From: Auanema rhodensis
Lineage: Eukaryota; Nematoda; Chromadorea; Rhabditida; Rhabditidae
Direction of reading: 5' to 3'
DNA length: 64,000 nucleotides
Assembly (NCBI GenBank): GCA_964057225.1
Contig: OZ059894.1
Coordinates: forward strand, 15,034,476-15,098,475
In this document: positions 24,301-35,695 of the stretch, piece by piece
Layout of the letters: the number at the start of each line of letters is the position of its first letter
How positions within the stretch are numbered: the first letter of the stretch is position 1
Program-made: the position numbers and the translations under genes
The notes under the pieces: generated by a model
What the model was told of the DNA's origin: nothing
Database searches by the model: none
The model's input: only the letters and a program-made list of their open reading frames with translations

Positions 24301-27040
24301 ACCTAGAAATTTATATTTGAACCGCTCTATAGTACTGCCAACATATGCTATTTAGCCTTGATACCAGCCACTTTGTTTCTCTCTTCCTCTCATTTTCTTT
24401 CTCTCATCTTTCCTCTTCCTTTCGCCGTCTATCTCTCACAATTTATAATCGGTGGGACTTTCAGGAGAGGTGAATTCACCCTTTTCGACTTCTTCACAAC
24501 AAACTAAAAAGCTGTTTCAAATTATTTAGTTGGAAAGGTGTACACAGTCTCTTTCTCTCTTCCTCTCTCCTTCCGTTTCCCATGTAATTGCACTCATCTG
24601 TTGCTACTATGCCTTCAACTGCCTGTACCCATCTATATGTATACATACACATCCATATGTCGGATATAACCACTAATTCTGTCTTATTACATTTCTTAAG
24701 AGCATCCATATAAAATACAAAAAAGTACAAAAAAACGGCTTCAGAAACGAATCCCAAGGCCAACCTATTGGTCAGTTTTCTAAGTGTAGATTCAGATTTT
24801 CTTAGTGCACTCAGTCAAGCAGTATGCCGAAATTTTCATTTCGTCTTCCGAAACTGGATCGATGGTAGATTCGAATTCATCGTTGTCTTCACTGCTGTTG
24901 ACGTTAACGTTGTACGTTCATCCGTCTGTTTCAATGACACCTTTGTCCTTCGGACCATTCCTCCTTTCGCTTCCTATCCCTATTTCTCTTTGGTTATGCA
25001 TGATTCATTTTGCTATTTCGTTGCTTTGCCTAACCTCCCCCTGCGGCGGCTACCAAATCGCTTACATTTGGCAGACGTCCAAATTTCCCATTTCGTCTAC
25101 TACAGTCAGCCGACAACTAACAACATGTTTTCTCTGAGTACTATTTGATGATTCATTTTTAAATGGTAATTTTATATGATGAATAATCGATAATATGCTA
25201 TTTGATCAACAAGAAAAACTTTATTTGCGTTAGTTTAAGTTGAAAAAAAAGAAGAAAATTTCATGTTTTCTGATGAACGTACTTGCATGATATGATCAAT
25301 TTTATTAATTTCATATCATTTCCTGTTAATCTTCATATTAGAATGTATTTCATGCACTTTAACTATCATATACTATGTAATGAGGTCAGCTGGCACTGAT
25401 CGATGAACATATTCTTGCCCATTATCGGATCTTCCTGATCAGTATCATACAACTGTCGGAGAATTTGATCGGTAAACCATAAAAGGATTAAACCTTTGGT
25501 GTGAAGATGTGGAAACGATTTCCTTTCTTTGGTTATTCAGGAGATATTTTCGAGATAAGCAGTTCTACAGTTTCGCTATATTCTCATCTCCTATGTAGAG
25601 CTCAAAACGATTAATAGATCAAAACAAGATGTGGCTTGTTCTCAAGTTCATTAACAGCCTTGTTGTTGTATCATTTCATGTTTCCTTTCCTTTCTTAGAC
25701 ATTTTCTCGCATTATAATGATGATACGTTTCCCTTTTTCTTGATTTTCTCTCAGCTTGTGTCTCGTTTAAGAGACTGGTTGAAACAACTTTATGACTGAA
25801 GATGGTTCATGTTGGCTTGACCTCTGATGATTTCGAGCTGCCAACAGAGTAGTATTTCAAGGTCTTTTCAAGCCATCTTTCAACCGTTTTCTCTCTTCAG
25901 CCTACGTTATTTGAAGGCCTTATCTTTCTAAATTCAAACAGCGTGTTGACGACAAATGGTCATTATCTATCCGATTTCGAGGACATCATCCCAATCGTCA
26001 ATCCTTCCTCTTTTATTATAACTTTTTGTTCGTCTTAATGTCTTTTCCGCTTCGTTTACTATCCATTTTTTCTCTAACTTACAACTACTACTTTCTTCAA
26101 TAACTGAAAACATACATTGTTGACTCTTGGCTTATCAGATTCGAGTTCTGAATGTTCGGAAATGAAAAGAAAAAAAAAAGATTTTCGCGATTGAATCTTA
26201 GTTGCGTGAATGTGTAATCGTACATGGAAGTTTAATTTGTTAGAAAAACCAAATTATATTCCTAACAGGTTTATAAGCCATTACAACAGATTGTTAGAAA
26301 TATCTCAGAATAGTTATATCATCGATTAATTATTGTTTTACCACATTATAAATAATAATTATTCAAAATTAAATATATTATTATTAAATATATAATATAT
26401 AATTGATTTAACTATATTTCTATATACATATATGCATGTTCATGTACTGTATTTTAGTTGTAATTTATAGTTAAATCAAGTATTCTTCTATCGTTATTTT
26501 CATCTACATATTATTAGTTAGTATAATTATATAATATGTCTTAACATTTAGTATTTTCTCTATTTCTACAGTTTGTTCATGATTTTTTTTATAAGAAATC
26601 GATTATATTTCCGGTTCCTTTGTAAGTTCTTTAACTTACATGTGCATCCAGTATATTCCATAATTTTATTTATATTTTGCTTTAATTTTAATTATATTAT
26701 TGATTTTATTTTCTCAATCATATGTTCATTTTCGAACATCTTTTAGCTGAATTGAGTAGTACATCTTTTATGATTATGTGTCTTCTCCCTTCATCTCTTC
26801 TGTAGAGTACCCTTTAGAAATACTAATCATCATGCTTATTTTTTCTTTGAAACCAGTCTTTCATCTAATACTATTTTCTTGTATTTACTATTTTTATCAC
26901 GATTTTAACTAACTAACTAATTATAAACATTTATTTTAATACTATTAACCTAAATAATAATAATTAAATTTTATCTTAATTGTCTTATTCAATTTCTTTA
27001 ATTATTTTATATTATTTAACTTTATATTTTACAGTATTTC
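21393..27040. other. Long gene-free stretch between the TRPC and claudin-like genes
   Basis: About 5.6 kb with no exon chain or protein family on either strand. It contains pyrimidine-rich tracts (about 24360-24590) and blocks that look less AT-rich than the surroundings (about 22000-22400, 23200-24000 and 24780-25130), plus a short (CAT)n run near 22790-22806. It probably carries the upstream regulatory DNA of both flanking genes and perhaps the missing 5' exon of the TRPC gene. Open frames such as 24768-25148 overlap each other in different frames and look accidental. Confidence 0.45.
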
Positions 27041-29054
27041 ATGGCGAGCACGATAGCCCAAAAAGGCTTGCTCGTATTATCCATAATCTTCATTGTTGGA
27101 GGCCTTTGCTTAACAATTGCTGGAGTATTCACACCTGCATGGCAAGTAGTAGATATTCGAGAATTCCGTGCTGAACATCAGGTATATTATTCATTTATTA
27201 TGCTAATTATAATTAATATATATATTCTAGCATGGTTTATGGTTTGATTGTATTAGAGCTGAAAAGCATGTTGTAGCTGTAGGAGATTTCTATGATGAGA
27301 CACCGCTTCATTGCATGTACAAGGTACGAAGAAATATCTTATTTTATGTTTAAATAAATGAATAAGCGGTTGTATATTCAGAAGAAAAATTAATTTTTTT
27401 TAAATTTCTTACTTTTTTCAGTTTGATAATTCTGCTGAGCTTGTTATTCAAAATACTTTGAATAATATTGATGAAGATGGAGCTGCTGGAGAATCAGAGC
27501 ATCATCGTTTCTGGGGTATTCTTTGTATATGTGCTATCTGTTTTATTCATATATTCTTTTTCAGCTTGGCATAAGGTTATTCTTTTCTTCATAATTTCTT
27601 CCCAAATGCTCGCATTTCTCTCCATCTGTACCGGAGTTTGTGCTCCATGCTTCCCACCAACAGCCTTCGTGTTCACAGGATCTCTCTTCCTAGCTCGTAA
27701 GTTTAATGAATCAACATAGTATATTAGATGAAATTATGTTTTTTTTTTAGTTATGTGCTCAATTATTTCTGACGGAGTATTCTTCTTGTCTGCCAACAGA
27801 GTTGATAATCGTTTTGTCACTGGAATGGTTGGAACCTATGAGGTAAGCTTTGTTTTCAGTTTGTAATATAATTAAGATTATATATTTATTAATTATAAGT
27901 TATAATTAAATATCTTGCAGCAACATATTGGATATTCTTTCTATCTTCATGTAATGGGAACAATCTGTTGGGCAATCGCCTTCGTCTGTTGTTTAGCTAC
28001 AACTTATAAGTTCATTACTGGAAAGCAAGACACACAAAGGTTGGTGATTGAATTTTCCAAAAAAGATAGATATCTTCGGACCTTTCCCCGACTTTGCTTT
28101 CCCTATTGTTTAGTTTAGGCAATATGATAGATAGAAAATTAGTTTTTGCTTATTAAGCCAGTTAACGTCAAGTCTTTCACTTAGTATAGAAGCTTTATTG
28201 AATATATTTGTGAATTTAATATAGCATAATATAGATAGAATAGTTATATATTCAAATTCTAGTGAAGTATATGATGATTGCTGTTTTAAAACTTGAAATA
28301 TCTTCTTTGCTTCTCACTCTATCCCTTCGTTCACCTATCATAAACACTGTAGAGCATCAAGATTGAATCACACGTCAAAGTTCGACAAAGCTCTCAACCT
28401 TTTTTTCCACTCAATTCAACAAGCCTGTCCATTTTTTAGCAAGGAGAATCTGTTCACATGGCAAACGCAACGACAGAATGCAGCGCAATTAAACGTGTAA
28501 ATTCATAAATTTTTTTACAATACACTGCATTCTCATTCACATATAATGGGTTTTAACATTCCTTTTTATTCAAAAATATCAAATTCTTTTTCGTCTGAAA
28601 CTCATTATCTTCATAATGCTAACGTGCGTTTTCTTCACATCTTTTGGTTACTGGGGGTTTGCATGAATTTTTTTTTTGAATTTTTGAACTTACTCAAGGC
28701 AAGAAATAACATGGAACGTCATCAGTTCTTAAACAAACCATTAACCTATGGAACTTATATTTAACCAACCTTTTATCATTTTTTTTCGTTTACACCTTTT
28801 TCGTTTTCCTTTGTGTTTGTGTTGGTGGCACTTGTGCAGCACTTGCAGGCAAACAACTCTCTGGTAGAACACACCTGATCCGTTGCAGTAATGAGTTAGC
28901 CTTCCGAAGTACTCTACGTGAGGAGCCTCTGTTGGAGAAGTATCCTTCTGCGTCCGCCAGCCATTTCAGCCAATTGCCTTCTGCCTACCGTGCTTCACCT
29001 CAGGCACAATTCCGAAGTCATCAAGTACCGAACTATCGTGAAACCAGTGCTTAA
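27041..29054 (+). CDS. Clc-like (nematode claudin-fold) four-pass membrane protein
   Basis: Six exons join in frame (27041-27181, 27231-27323, 27422-27515, 27565-27696, 27751-27842, 27921-28039), giving about 223 residues before the tail. Seen: TM1 (LLVLSIIFIVGGLCLTIAG), a first extracellular loop with the claudin-type GLWFDC followed by a second cysteine (LHCMYK), TM2 (VILFFIISSQMLAFLSI), TM3 (LMCSIISDGVFFL) and TM4 (MGTICWAIAFVCCLATTY). This is the nematode Clc-like family of the claudin superfamily, expected at cell membranes and junctions. A further open stretch, 28845-29054, has strong codon character and ends in PNYRETSA-stop, so I take it as the C-terminal exon. It needs a phase-1 junction, but exon 6 ends in phase 2. 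A small linking exon in the 800-bp gap (28440-28494 is one candidate, not fully fitting) is missing. The ATG lies 8 bases behind a TTTTACAG acceptor. Confidence 0.85.
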
Positions 29055-29994
29055 TTCATATGTCTTTAATATATAGTATATGATGTATTTCATTTGTTTT
29101 GCTGAATAATAGAATATGATATTACTGTATTCTGTATATCTTTCAATGAGAAAATGACATTTTCTATAATTTTTGGTAAACATGTCTTCCTGAAGCGATG
29201 ATTCACATTTTTAGCTGAAATTATCCTCAATTTTCATTGTATAATATAGTTATTTTTTAAAATTTCTCATTTGTTTTTGTCATTTATGATTTTTTGAAAT
29301 TAGAGAAACAAACCTCAGTTTTTTTCTCTTTTATTGTTCTCACATTAGATTTCTCAAAATTTATTTGTGTTGTATATGTATCTTCTACTGTTTCATTCGT
29401 CATTAAGCCAAACGTGGTTGTATGATTATACATATAATTAATCTTCCAATGCTCGAATATATAGCGAATAAAGTTGTACTTTCATTTCAACAATAATGAC
29501 GATAAATTTATTTTTTTATCCTTAATGTTGATTATTCTAATTATAAAGATAAGATATAAAAAATATTATTTTAAAAAATATAATATTTCTTTGATATACA
29601 GTGTTTCTACCCTTTGCTTCTGCAGATAGCGATGTTCGTAGGTCATAAGCATTTTTGGAGTATTTTAGAACAACTTCAATAAACTGAAATCGAATGAAAT
29701 AAGTTGATTCTTTGGTATGAAATACGAATAAACAAAACCAAAATAACAACAACACAATATCTCTATATTTACTGAATAAGGTTATAAGGTAGGTTTTAAC
29801 TAAATAAATATTATTGGACACGAATTAATGTTCAATATTTATTTTCTATTTGCAGGTATTAGTACAGAATCATTATAACACATCGTATAAGGTGAACTAT
29901 TATTGTTATTGTAGCTTTTTTTCATATAAATATTCACATTATTCAGTGTCAGTATTCGAATTCTCTTCTATCACATTTCAAACAGTGTCCGACT

Positions 29995-30928
29995 ATGAAG
30001 CTACTGTTCGTCTTACAACTATCTTCTTATTTCATGTTGGGCTATTCTGCCAATTTAACAACCTGTGCAGGACCAATTACAGAAGTAAGAAGCTTAAGTT
30101 CTTCATAATTCAATTTCATAACTTATATGATATTATACTCACTATACTATTCATTACAGAAAGAACGAATTGATACTCTAGCCTATCATAATGATCTTCG
30201 TTCTACTATAGCTTTGGGAAACTACGTTGAAGGACAGAATCTAAGTATGCCAACTGGTGCCAATATAATCAAAATGGAATGGAGTTGCGAGTTAGAGCAA
30301 AGCGCTCAAACTGCAGCTGATCGTTGTGTATTCGAGCATGGGGATGATGTTGCATTTGGGGAAAATTTGTTTATGGCTAATTCTGATCGTCCCATTAACC
30401 GAGAAGAAATTGTAAGTTTATCTTTTGATCTCTAATTTTACATTTTCTGAACTTCAGATGTTAAATGCTGCTCGCGTTTGGGAAAATGAGTTTATAAAGT
30501 ATGGTTGGAGTAGTCTAACTCTTACGCATGAGTTGTTCATGACTGGTATTGGACATGCAACCCAGGTTGATACTTTTCAACAATCTAAGATCATTTAACA
30601 AAAAATTATTATTTTTCTTATTTTAAAACATAATCTTATCTACATTCAAGTATTATACATTATACTATAGATGGCTTGGGCAAATACGCGGTATCTTGGA
30701 TGTGGTTCAGCTGTTTGTAACGATGGATTGGCTGTTCATATTGTTTGCCATTATTCTCCGAGGTGAACAAACATCTGCTTGTACTTTATAATCTAATCGT
30801 ATTTTTTAAGAGGCAATATCGTCAATCAGAATATATACGAATATGGTGAAACATGTAGCGATTGTCCAATGTACAGTACTTGTGAGAGCACTACAGGATT
30901 ATGTAGTTTTCCTCCATCTGAACAATGA
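29995..30928 (+). CDS. CAP/SCP-domain secreted protein (venom-allergen-like, VAL)
   Basis: Five exons (29995-30084, 30160-30411, 30458-30565, 30671-30762, 30811-30928) give 219 residues. A signal peptide (MKLLFVLQLSSYFMLGYS) is followed by one CAP domain: helix 1 HNDLRS, MEWSCELEQSAQ, FEHGDD, GENLF, the CAP1 signature (GHATQMAW) and the CAP2 signature (HIVCHYSPRGN). Histidines and acidic residues of the central cavity are present. The C-terminus has several cysteines (CSDCPMYSTC). Such proteins are secreted; in nematodes they occur in excretory products, gland cells and cuticle-associated fluids. Their molecular activity is debated (sterol binding is known for some CAP proteins). All frames close and the gene looks intact. 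Confidence 0.95.
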
Positions 30929-31360
30929 GAGGACATGAACTCGATAATGTTATTACTGTATCAGCCTTCCAGAATGGTATTACTGCATCACCTTAGCAGC
31001 ATATGATTACTGTAATAACATTTTCAGCCAGATTTATTAATTGTTCAACTGTTATTCTTTTTTTTTTTTTGAAATAAAAAAATGATTCGAAGATTTGAAG
31101 ATTTGAGTTTATACAACATATGTATATTTGGGTATGTGGAGCATAAATAATATCATGATCTTTGAAAGAGATGAGAAAATTCTTTTGATTGCTTCAATTG
31201 ATTCAGATTTTAAACATTGATGGTTTTTTTAAATGTTAAAATGGCGAAGTCTCGACAAGAATGTTTTCTTACATTGTTCGATCAATGCGAACTAATGAAC
31301 AAAGTCTCAGTGTTTCAAGTGAACACAAATAAAAATATCTTACGTTTCTTTGGAATTGCA
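30929..31360. other. Spacer between the CAP gene and tRNA-Lys
   Basis: It contains the CAP gene 3' end, with GAAATAAAA near 31070 as a plausible polyadenylation signal. An open frame from 31217 runs through the tRNA gene and is accidental. Confidence 0.6.
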
Positions 31361-31433
31361 GCCCGGTTAGCTCAGTCGGTAGAGCACCAGACTCTTAATC
31401 TGGCTGTCGCGGGTTCGAGCCCCGCATCGGGCT
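31361..31433 (+). tRNA. tRNA-Lys, anticodon CTT
   Basis: The 73 bases fold as a normal cloverleaf. The acceptor stem GCCCGGT pairs with ATCGGGC (one G-T pair), with discriminator T at 31433. The D-arm has the box A pattern TTAGCTCAGTCGG. The anticodon stem CCAGA/TCTGG closes the loop CTCTTAA, with anticodon CTT at 31394-31396. The T-arm has box B GGTTCGAGCCC. There is no intron. The neighbouring sequence is AT-rich, and a T-tract downstream can serve as the Pol III terminator. Confidence 0.97.
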
Positions 31434-31618
31434 TCAACTTTTTGCTATTTAATCAAAATAGTTTTAACACAGTATTGTTCGAATATTTTATTAAGAATGG
31501 TACGATGATTATTAATTTAATATAATGAGTAAGTTAATAAAGGAAAAAAGTAAAGAAAAGAAAAAGATTATTTTTCGTTATTTGTACAAGATTAGTTACA
31601 CAAATTTAATAAAAATCA

Positions 31619-34420
31619 CTATTTACGTTGAGCAGAAGTATTCTGGAATACAAAAGTAAATTAAACTTTGGAAAAAAAATTAAAAACTTACTTTTAACTG
31701 ATAATCACATAGTTTTGATCTCTTATAAGAGTGGTCACGGTCGTTCGGTTTGTTAAATGAAGAAGATTTTTGTACGGAGGCTGTTCTCTCCAATTGTATT
31801 TTCACTTTTTGATTCTTGGAAGAAGATGAGCTCGAAGGCATCGTTATCCATCTTTTGGAAGAAATAGAGATTTTTTCAGCATAACTGATATTACAGTTTC
31901 TTGAGTTCTTTGAAGATGATCCATGTTTGAATTTATAATTCGGAGGATTGGAGATAGAATGACCCATTTGTGAAACGAATGTTTTTGATGAGTGAAGCTG
32001 AAGCTCGTTTCCAACGTTTTTAGAGATAATTTTAATGGAACTCTCATTTCTCATGAGACCAACAGGTGCAATTGAGGTTAAAGGGCTATGTGTATAGATA
32101 GAAAGCCGATTCTTTACTGGATCCGATGCGCTCTTCAAGGGGCTATCCGCATGTACAGACATAGTGGAGGTAACGTCGACCTTCCTGAAGCGGTCATGAC
32201 TGCTGTACGAAAATCGAGAAGATCTGCTTGAGCTTGAATATTGACTGCATCTATGCATAATGGATCGCCGTTCCGGAATATGTTAGGAATATATGTCGAA
32301 GTCAGTTAATTAAAGAAAGGGGAGGAGCTTATAGTTATAGATTTACAGTGAAGTTTACAATCGTTTACAACCTTTGAATTTATGAAATAAGCATAGTTTG
32401 TAAACAAATCTAATGAACAATGGTATAAGGTATTTTTAATATTACGAAATATAAATTTAACTATACACATATAATTAATATATTACATTAAATATTATTT
32501 TTGTTCTAATATATCTATTTATATTTACAAGAAAGGGCACGTACCTCATGTCGGAAAACTAGACAGCATACGTGAAAGTAAACGGAAAAGACAAATTAAT
32601 TGTGTTAGAAAAGACAATTCTTGGCTTGTTGTTTATTATGATATACATACATATAAATCATTATAATCAGGCGGAGGATAATCTGGAATCATATTCTGCA
32701 TTGGCTGAGTGATAAGTTTCTGAAAGTTATTGATAAAAAATTATAAGAATAGCAATACGAATAATTACCGAATACGCTGGTGGCCGATCAGCATTACGAT
32801 TGGTCAGAGCTCGCTCAGGGAAGTTATTTGGATTATTATTGTTATGATGTTGTCGCAAATTCTTCAAAAACAAAATAACAATTAAGATGTGGAAGTTATA
32901 ATAGCTATTACCTGTTCTGATCTCAATAATGGTATACAACAATAAACGGTGATTGATACAACTTCATAAAAAATAATATAAAGACTTAGATGAAGAAGAT
33001 TTAAAAATTGAATAATTGGAGAATCAGATCTAATAATCGTTGAATCAAACACTGTAATAAAAAAATAAATTGAAAAAGGTAATAAATTGAATAAAACAAC
33101 GTGATAATGCTGGCTTCATCCCTTGATATTGCTTTGAGAATGTCAACTTTGCACAAATATAACAAAACAGAAAGAGAAAATAGAAGAAACGAAAAAGCTT
33201 AAATATATATTCAATAATATAACTAATATAGTTAATTTAAAATAATAAATTGAATATAATTTTTACCGAATCAATAAAGATTGGATAAAGACAACCAGGC
33301 ATTTTGCATGCAATTGCAAATGTACCAGCTGATACTGCAATAATTCCAGTAATAAGTTGAATAATTCTCACTTTTTCTGAAAAAAAAAATCAGTATATAT
33401 TATGACGAGATGAATAAAACCATTCAAATCTTTACTTATCAAACTATATAAGCAAACAATCCAATAAACTAACAAATAACATCGAAGAACACTCTAAAAT
33501 TAATGAAATAAGTACAAATTTTGAGTTACTTAGAGTTTTCAAATCTGAATATAATATATGAAGAAGACTAAGTTTTTTTTTGTTTTATTATAATTAATAT
33601 ATATAATATATCGCTTACTATTGATAATGCTTGATTTACAAAAGAATTTAACCTGTCAAGACCTGATTCAGATTCTCTATTTCGACATCCTTCAAAACTA
33701 TCCTGAAAATTTGACTAGAAACATTATTAATTCAAAATTGTTTGAAAATTTTAATTTCAAGCGTTTTTTTCTGAAAAAAAGCTGATGTCGTATCTGACAA
33801 TTGGAATATTGCTTATTCAAAATATGAAAAATAATATCAAGTTTAATATCAACAAGAGAGTTTATAAATCCCCCACCCCAGATTCCCGAGGGCGACGACG
33901 GGTGATCAGACAATAGTGTATTCAAAAACTTCCTTCGTATTTATTTATTTTTTTTAAATTTCAGACGTTTTTCACGTTTGCACAAGCCTTTATACTTTTA
34001 TAGCCATTGATGTCAAGATGTATTGCTAACATATCCAAAAGAACTTCGTAGACTTCAGCTTCTTGACATTTTGATTATTTTTTTTCATTAAAAATCAACG
34101 CTCTCCATAGTATTGAGAAGTATTTTTTCTTTTTTTATTATTTTTTTTTCTTAAAAACTCCCAAGATTTTTCTACTTCAATTATGTGATTACAGCTCAAA
34201 AACTTAAAATATTAATCGAATATTTTCTTTGAAAAAATGTTAAAAGATTCAGCTCAATTCTAGCAAATGACATTTTTTTCAAGCATGAATGCGGAACCTT
34301 TTTTATAACTTAGAATAACAAAAAATATCGAAAAATATGAAAATATCTTAGAGGAACAAAATTTAAAAATGATTCACTAACCTCTTCCATTTCACGCGAA
34401 TTAGTTTGCTGAATGACCAT
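31619..34420 (-). CDS. Multi-pass membrane protein with PPxY motifs and Ser-rich tail, family not recognised
   Basis: Eleven minus-strand exons join in frame: 34382-34420, 33619-33702, 33436-33493, 33267-33376, 33101-33146, 32912-33051, 32769-32861, 32651-32719, 32545-32558, 31692-32250 and 31619-31642, about 411 residues. Three hydrophobic segments are visible: LRCYLLVYWIVCLYSLI, IIQLITGIIAVSAGTFAIA and LNLLHLSLYIIFYEVVSITV. A fourth may be lost in the loop. The cytosolic-looking tail has an Asn-rich run, RPPAYS and YPPPDY (PPxY motifs, ligands of WW domains such as those in Nedd4-type ubiquitin ligases), then about 190 Ser- and Lys-rich residues. A tetraspan protein with C-terminal PY motifs recalls LAPTM or similar trafficking adaptors, but I see no family signature. 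Exon 32545-32558 is only 14 bp long and keeps the frame. Confidence 0.75.
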
Positions 34421-34576
34421 TTTTTACGTGAAGCGACGTGAATCTGTCTATGGATATGCTAATTATTATGTAAATAATTTAATTTTGAAAGAATTCTGAA
34501 TCAAATTATTTTCCATATATTTAAAGATAAAAAACTATTTGAAGAAATTAAATATAAAATATGTTACTTTATATAT

Positions 34577-34603
34577 TTATATATATATATATATATATAT
34601 ATA
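34577..34603. repeat. (TA)n microsatellite
   Basis: An uninterrupted TA run about 150-180 bp upstream of the minus-strand membrane-protein start. Confidence 0.9.
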
Positions 34604-35682
34604 GTTAATATTTCATTTCATGATTTCTTGTTTTATTGTCATCCAACGGATTTCAGCTTCATCCTCTTGAACTTTTAGCTTCGATATTTTGATTGATTTC
34701 ACGAATTGTTGGATACTTCTTTCGAATTTTGTGATATATGAAGTTTATTATAAACAGTTGGCTGCTGACAATTATTTATTATCTATTTGAATTTTGAAAA
34801 AAAAACTTGACCATCCCCCACATTCTCTTGACAGTTTTCAATTCATATCACAGTGATAAATATTCGTTTACTACAACTATAATACCAATAAAATTTTCTC
34901 ATTAGCTTGTTTGTTTGAAGAATCTGTGTCAGCTGTGTAACCTTGAATGACTTCGATATTGTAAGTTATATGATAGGGCATATTCTTTTTACTTTCAAAT
35001 ATAATCACACTTATCTTTTTTCAAAAAATAGATAAGAATATAGTTTTATAATTTAAGTTTAACACTATGCATATAGTTATTTTAAATTTCTATTAAGTAT
35101 TTAAGGGAAAGATATAGTTATAACTGGGACTGCATATGAATTGCCGTTAAAAGTTTCAGTTAATTAGTCATAAGTTTATGCCTTTATCTATTTGACTATT
35201 ATAGCTTTTCAGTAAGTTATTTATGGAGAAATACTGATGATGAGCTCCAAATAATTATAATTGTTTCGACCTTTAAGCGTTTCTTTCACCACTACCCAAA
35301 AATACTCTTTTTCTCATTTTCTCTTTATATCTTCTGTCTTCACTTAGCTTCTCTCTATATTCTTTCACTTTCTATCTCTCTTATCCATTCATTTCTCTCC
35401 TCATTTATTCTCTCAATTACTCACTTATTTTACTCTGCTTGTTTGAAATTCTCTTTATTTCTTCCGTTTTCATCTCTTGCATTTGTAATCTTCTATCCTG
35501 ACCTTACTTTTCAATGTACTTCTTCACCATTTACCTCACTTACTTCTTTATTCTTTCCTATTTTTCAATTTTACCCTTTTCTTTCATTTTTTTTTTCATC
35601 AAAGTATGTTGCAAATAATACTAAAACAAGTCATTCAAACTCAGCTTTTGCACCGTGTTTCAGTACTCTGCTAACACTTTCA

Positions 35683-35695
35683 CCCCCCCCCCCCC
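35683..35695. repeat. Poly-C run of 13
   Basis: Thirteen consecutive C residues inside a pyrimidine-rich strand region. This is unusual in such AT-rich DNA; its exact length may be uncertain in assembly. Confidence 0.9.

Noticed and set aside
24768-25148. 126-codon and 110-codon overlapping plus-strand open frames
   Set aside because: Two frames overlap over the same low-stop DNA, without splice context, signal peptide or family resemblance. Most likely chance.
31217-31525. 102-codon open frame around 31.3 kb
   Set aside because: It runs straight through the tRNA-Lys gene and has no other support.
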